Assembly (NCBI RefSeq): GCF_000499385.1
Contig: NW_013654901.1
Coordinates: forward strand, 8,727-28,726
Direction of reading: 5' to 3'
Source of the DNA: Eimeria necatrix
Lineage: Eukaryota > Apicomplexa > Conoidasida > Eucoccidiorida > Eimeriidae
Length of the DNA stretch: 20,000 bases
Part shown: positions 17,603 to 20,000 of the stretch, piece by piece
How the letters are laid out: every line of letters starts with the position of its first letter
Numbering within the stretch: position 1 is the stretch's first letter
Position numbers and translations under genes: made by a program
The notes under the pieces: model-generated
The model's input: the letters and a program-made list of their open reading frames with translations, nothing else
Told to the model about the DNA's origin: nothing
The model's database searches: none

Positions 17603-18459
17603 AAGAAACGAGTCTGCTGCTGCAGGGCTGCGGGGGCCCTCCAGCACTGAAGACTCCCAAGTGGCCCGCAGCAGCTCGGGGGCTTTGGGTGCAACATCAG
17701 CAGCACTGAGGCCACTGCGCGAAGCAGCAGCAGCAGCAGCAGCTGCTGCTGCTGCTGCTGCTGTGGGGTCGCTCTCGTTGCTGCTCACGGACTGCAGCAC
17801 AATGGAGGCCCAGCGCCGCTGCGCCGTTTCTGCAGGCACAAGCGGCAGCAAGCAGCAGCAAAGTCAGCAGCAGCAGCAACTTGCTCGATCAGCAGCAGCA
17901 GCGGCAAAAGCAGCAGCAGCATTGGCAGCAACAAAGGAAATAACAGAAACGATGGGCAGAAGCACTGGCCCCGGCGGCAAAAGCAGCAACAACAGCAGCA
18001 GCAAAAAACCAGCAGCAGCAGCAGCAGCAGCCACGCAGCAAGAACAGCAGCACAACATAAGCAGCATCAAGCACGGTAGCAGCAGCAACAGCATCATCGA
18101 ACGCAGCAGCAACGCCAGCAGCAGCACCAAGCACAGCAGCAGCAGCAGCAGCAGCACCACGCGCAGCAGCAGCAGCACCACGCGCAGCAGCAGCACCAGC
18201 ACCACGCGCAGCAGCAGCACCAGCAGCACGCGCAGCAGCAGCAGGAGCAACACGCGCAGCAGCAGCAGCAGCAGCAGCACGCGCAGCAGCAGCAGCAGCA
18301 GCAGCACGCGCAGCAGCAGCAGCAGCAGCAGCACGCGCAGCAGCAGCAGCAGCATGCGCAGCAGCAGCAGCAGCACCACGCGCAGCAGTAGCACCAACAA
18401 CACGCACAGCAGCAGCAGCAGCACCACGCGCAGTAGCAGCAGCAGCAGCAGCACGCGCA

Positions 18460-18521
<62 letters not shown>

Positions 18522-18665
18522 CCAACGAGCGAAAGAATTTGTCTGCAAACTGCGGGGGAGGCCTTGGGCAGCGGCAGCTTCAAAATGTGCTGCGGCTTTT
18601 GCAGCAGCGAGAAGTGCAGCGCCCGGCGGGCAGTGACTTCGAGGCCTTCTCCGTTCTGAAAACAT

Positions 18666-18704
<39 letters not shown>

Positions 18705-19024
18705 TTATTTATTTTTATTTATTTATTTATTTATTTATTATTTAATTTGTTTGAGATGAGTCAGCTTCAGATAGCGCAGCAGCAGATGCGGGAGGCGCAG
18801 GACGCGCGCGGGAGCCAACGCGCAGACGCGCAACAGCAGCAACAGCAGCAGCAGCAGCAGCAGAAGCAGAAAAAGAAGCAGCAGCAGCATCTGCAGCAGC
18901 AGCTGCAGCAGCTCCAGCAGCAGGAGCACCAGCTGCGGTAGCTGCAGCAGCAGCAGCTGCTGCTGCTGCTGCAGCCGCTGCAGCGCTGAAGCAATTTGCC
19001 GCTGCTGCTGCAGCTGCAGCAGCT

Positions 19025-19096
<72 letters not shown>

Positions 19097-19257
19097 ACTC
19101 ACTTCTTTGGCAATGAATGGGTTTGCGCCGTAAGACAAGAGAAGCCTCACGAGCGGCAGCAAACCCCAAAAGACAGAATAGAAAAGAGGAGAAGGCAGCC
19201 GCGCAGAGAGTACGTACACCTCAGGCGAGGCCCCGTTGTCCAGCAGCAGCTCCGCCT

Positions 19258-19288
<31 letters not shown>

Positions 19289-19446
19289 GCGCAGCAGCAG
19301 CAGCGAGTGAAACAGCGAGCCAGCGGCAAAGGCGCGGGCGTCTGCTGGAAGGCCAGCAGCAACAGCAGCAGCTGCAGCTTAGCAGCAGCAACAAGGGCAA
19401 GAGAGGCAGCAGCAATGACATACAGAAGGCAGCAGCAGTTAAGGCG

Positions 19447-19480
<34 letters not shown>

Positions 19481-19781
19481 TGCTGCAGCAACAGTAGTAA
19501 CGGCAGATGCTCAGCAGCTCTCTGAGCCACACCAGCCTACAACGCCACAGCATGAATTCCAAATGTACACGCAGCAGCAGCAGCAGCAGCAGAATGCAGC
19601 AGTAGTAGCAGCAGCAGAATGCAGCAGCAGCAGCAGCAGCAGCAGCAAAGTGCAGCAGTCGAAAGTCAGCAACAGCAGCCGCTGCAGAAGCACGTTCAGT
19701 GTAGTATTGCATTCAAGTGGCCGCAGCAGCACCAAAAGTGGCAGCAGCCGCGCAGCAGCAACAGCAGCAGCAACAGCAGCA

Positions 19782-19812
<31 letters not shown>

Positions 19813-19968
19813 GATACAGAGCTGCAGCAACAGCCGAAATGAACTTACCAAAGGTAAGTTCCTGTTATTTGCTGCCTGCAGCAAAGCGGGAATGTCATCT
19901 CCAGCAGCAACAGCAACAGGGCGGCCCAGTGCTGCTGCTGCTGCTTCGAGAGCTCTGAAGGACGGCAG

Positions 19969-20000
<32 letters not shown>
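16286..20000 (-). CDS. Ankyrin-repeat protein with SGGP octapeptide tail (5' partial)
   Basis: Ankyrin repeats mediate protein binding; partners are unknown. Supported minus-strand exons are (20000)-19849, about 19371-19103, 18655-18523 and 17829-16286; at least one more exon must lie between 19848 and 19372. The first reads LPSFRALEAAAAALGRP then GDDIPALLQAANNRNLPL, and splices at GTAAGT. The second has SLFHSLLLLRSL, a Leu run, AELLLDNGASPEVYV, then LPSPLFYSVFWGLLPLVRLL and SYGANPFIAKE, typical ankyrin helices and loops, before GTGAGT. The third gives NGEGLEVTARRALHFSLLQ and AVCRQILSLV. The last exon starts ETAQRRWASIVLQSV, continues with Ala/Ser-rich sequence and the ADAA array, then about 17 SGGP-type octapeptides. 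It ends RWKRFRREFSLGHFFNRKK. All listed joins are in phase. The acceptor inside the Leu run is optional because the frame stays open. Confidence 0.75.
16345..16810 (-). repeat. 24-base tandem array encoding (S/T)SGGPP(K/E)(S/T) octapeptides
   Basis: About 17-19 units with core GGGGGGCCCCC alternate with AGAAGTGGACTTT-like spacers on the plus strand. Unit lengths are multiples of three, so the frame never breaks. Variation sits mainly at the seventh and eighth residues (KS, KT, ES, EA, DS). Confidence 0.92.
16985..17102 (-). repeat. Array of CAGCAGCAGCAGCATCAGCCGCAGCGT units
   Basis: Three imperfect units of about 36 bases encode AAAAADAADA-type sequence in the ankyrin gene's tail. The Asp codons come from GCATCAGC and GCGTCAGC interruptions. 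Confidence 0.8.
17830..18522 (-). repeat. Intronic CAG minisatellite with CACGCG interruptions
   Basis: Positions 18110-18470 repeat CAGCAGCAGCAGCACGCG with variable CAG number and rare CACCAC or AACACG changes, then pure (CAG)n to 18520. On the coding (minus) strand it lies between donor GTCTGC at 18522 and acceptor CTTGTGCCTGCAG at 17830. Both flanking exons are phase 1. Long frames exist in this tract on both strands, but they are repeat translations. Confidence 0.8.
18656..19102 (-). other. Intron of ankyrin gene: CTG tracts and TTTA array
   Basis: The donor GTGAGT lies at 19102 and the acceptor ATGTTTTCAG ends at 18656, both phase 0. The first half is CTG/CTGCAG-rich, with a CAGCAGCAGCTGCTGCTGCTG inverted repeat near 18946-18972. 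The last 80 bases are (TTTA)n on the plus strand (18665-18740). Confidence 0.75.
19841..19861. promoter_or_regulatory. Inverted repeat carrying a consensus splice donor on both strands
   Basis: Arms GAACTTACC and GGTAAGTTC flank AAA. Each strand therefore shows G|GTAAGT. The minus-strand copy is the donor of the ankyrin exon ending ...NNRNLPL. The plus-strand copy has no supported gene. Confidence 0.85.

Noticed and set aside
16839..18659. 606-codon plus-strand open frame
   Set aside because: It is antisense to the octapeptide exon and the CAG minisatellite of the ankyrin gene. It consists almost wholly of Ala, Ser and Gly/Pro repeats and has no recognisable domain.
17864..18665. Long open frames with Leu, Ala, Ser or Cys runs on both strands
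   Set aside because: They are translations of the CAG/CACGCG minisatellite. The minus-strand ankyrin gene splices across this region with matching phases, so I treat it as an intron.

Overview
The window looks like nuclear DNA of a coccidian apicomplexan, most likely Eimeria. The reasons are long CAG/CTG tracts inside and outside genes, telomere-like TTTAGGG tracts far from any chromosome end, single-residue runs (A, Q, S, L, C) inside proteins, GT-AG introns in almost every gene, and organellar translation proteins encoded in the nucleus. The species cannot be fixed from the sequence alone. No rRNA, tRNA, CRISPR array or transposon was seen.

Layout, left to right. (1) 1-4108 (+): most of a bacterial-type translation initiation factor IF-2 gene in eight exons; the 5' end lies outside the window. 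Its introns hold four TTTAGGG tracts, a CTAG-rich tract, GTGTACGTACAC palindromes and a TGCATGCA cluster. (2) 4904-6652 (+): an unrecognised, very basic Ser/Pro/Ala-rich protein, modelled as six phase-matched exons. (3) 8800-6649 (-): ribosomal protein bL21 in three exons, with a signal-peptide-like N-terminus and a C-terminal extension. Its stop codon overlaps that of gene 2 tail to tail. (4) About 8.8-10.5 kb: repeat-rich spacer with one doubtful small minus-strand gene and a 74-bp almost perfect palindrome. (5) 12155-10490 (-) and (6) 14321-12564 (-): two unrecognised low-complexity proteins, each with phase-consistent exons. (7) 14709-14996 (+) and 15512-15022 (-): two small, weakly supported convergent spliced genes. 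(8) 20000-16286 (-): an ankyrin-repeat protein with a long low-complexity tail that contains a tandem SGGP octapeptide array; its 5' end lies outside the window.

IF-2 and bL21 both belong to a bacterial-type translation system, so at least two loci here probably serve the apicoplast or mitochondrion. No functional link among the other genes can be read from the sequence. The most interesting signals concern repeats and gene expression. All eight telomere-like tracts read TTTAGGG on the coding strand of the surrounding or adjacent gene. Many introns end in (CTG)n followed directly by the CAG acceptor. Several introns carry tracts that are self-complementary or mutually complementary.

All exon boundaries were inferred by hand from splice-site motifs, reading phase and, for IF-2, bL21 and the ankyrin gene, family conservation. 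None is confirmed by transcript data.
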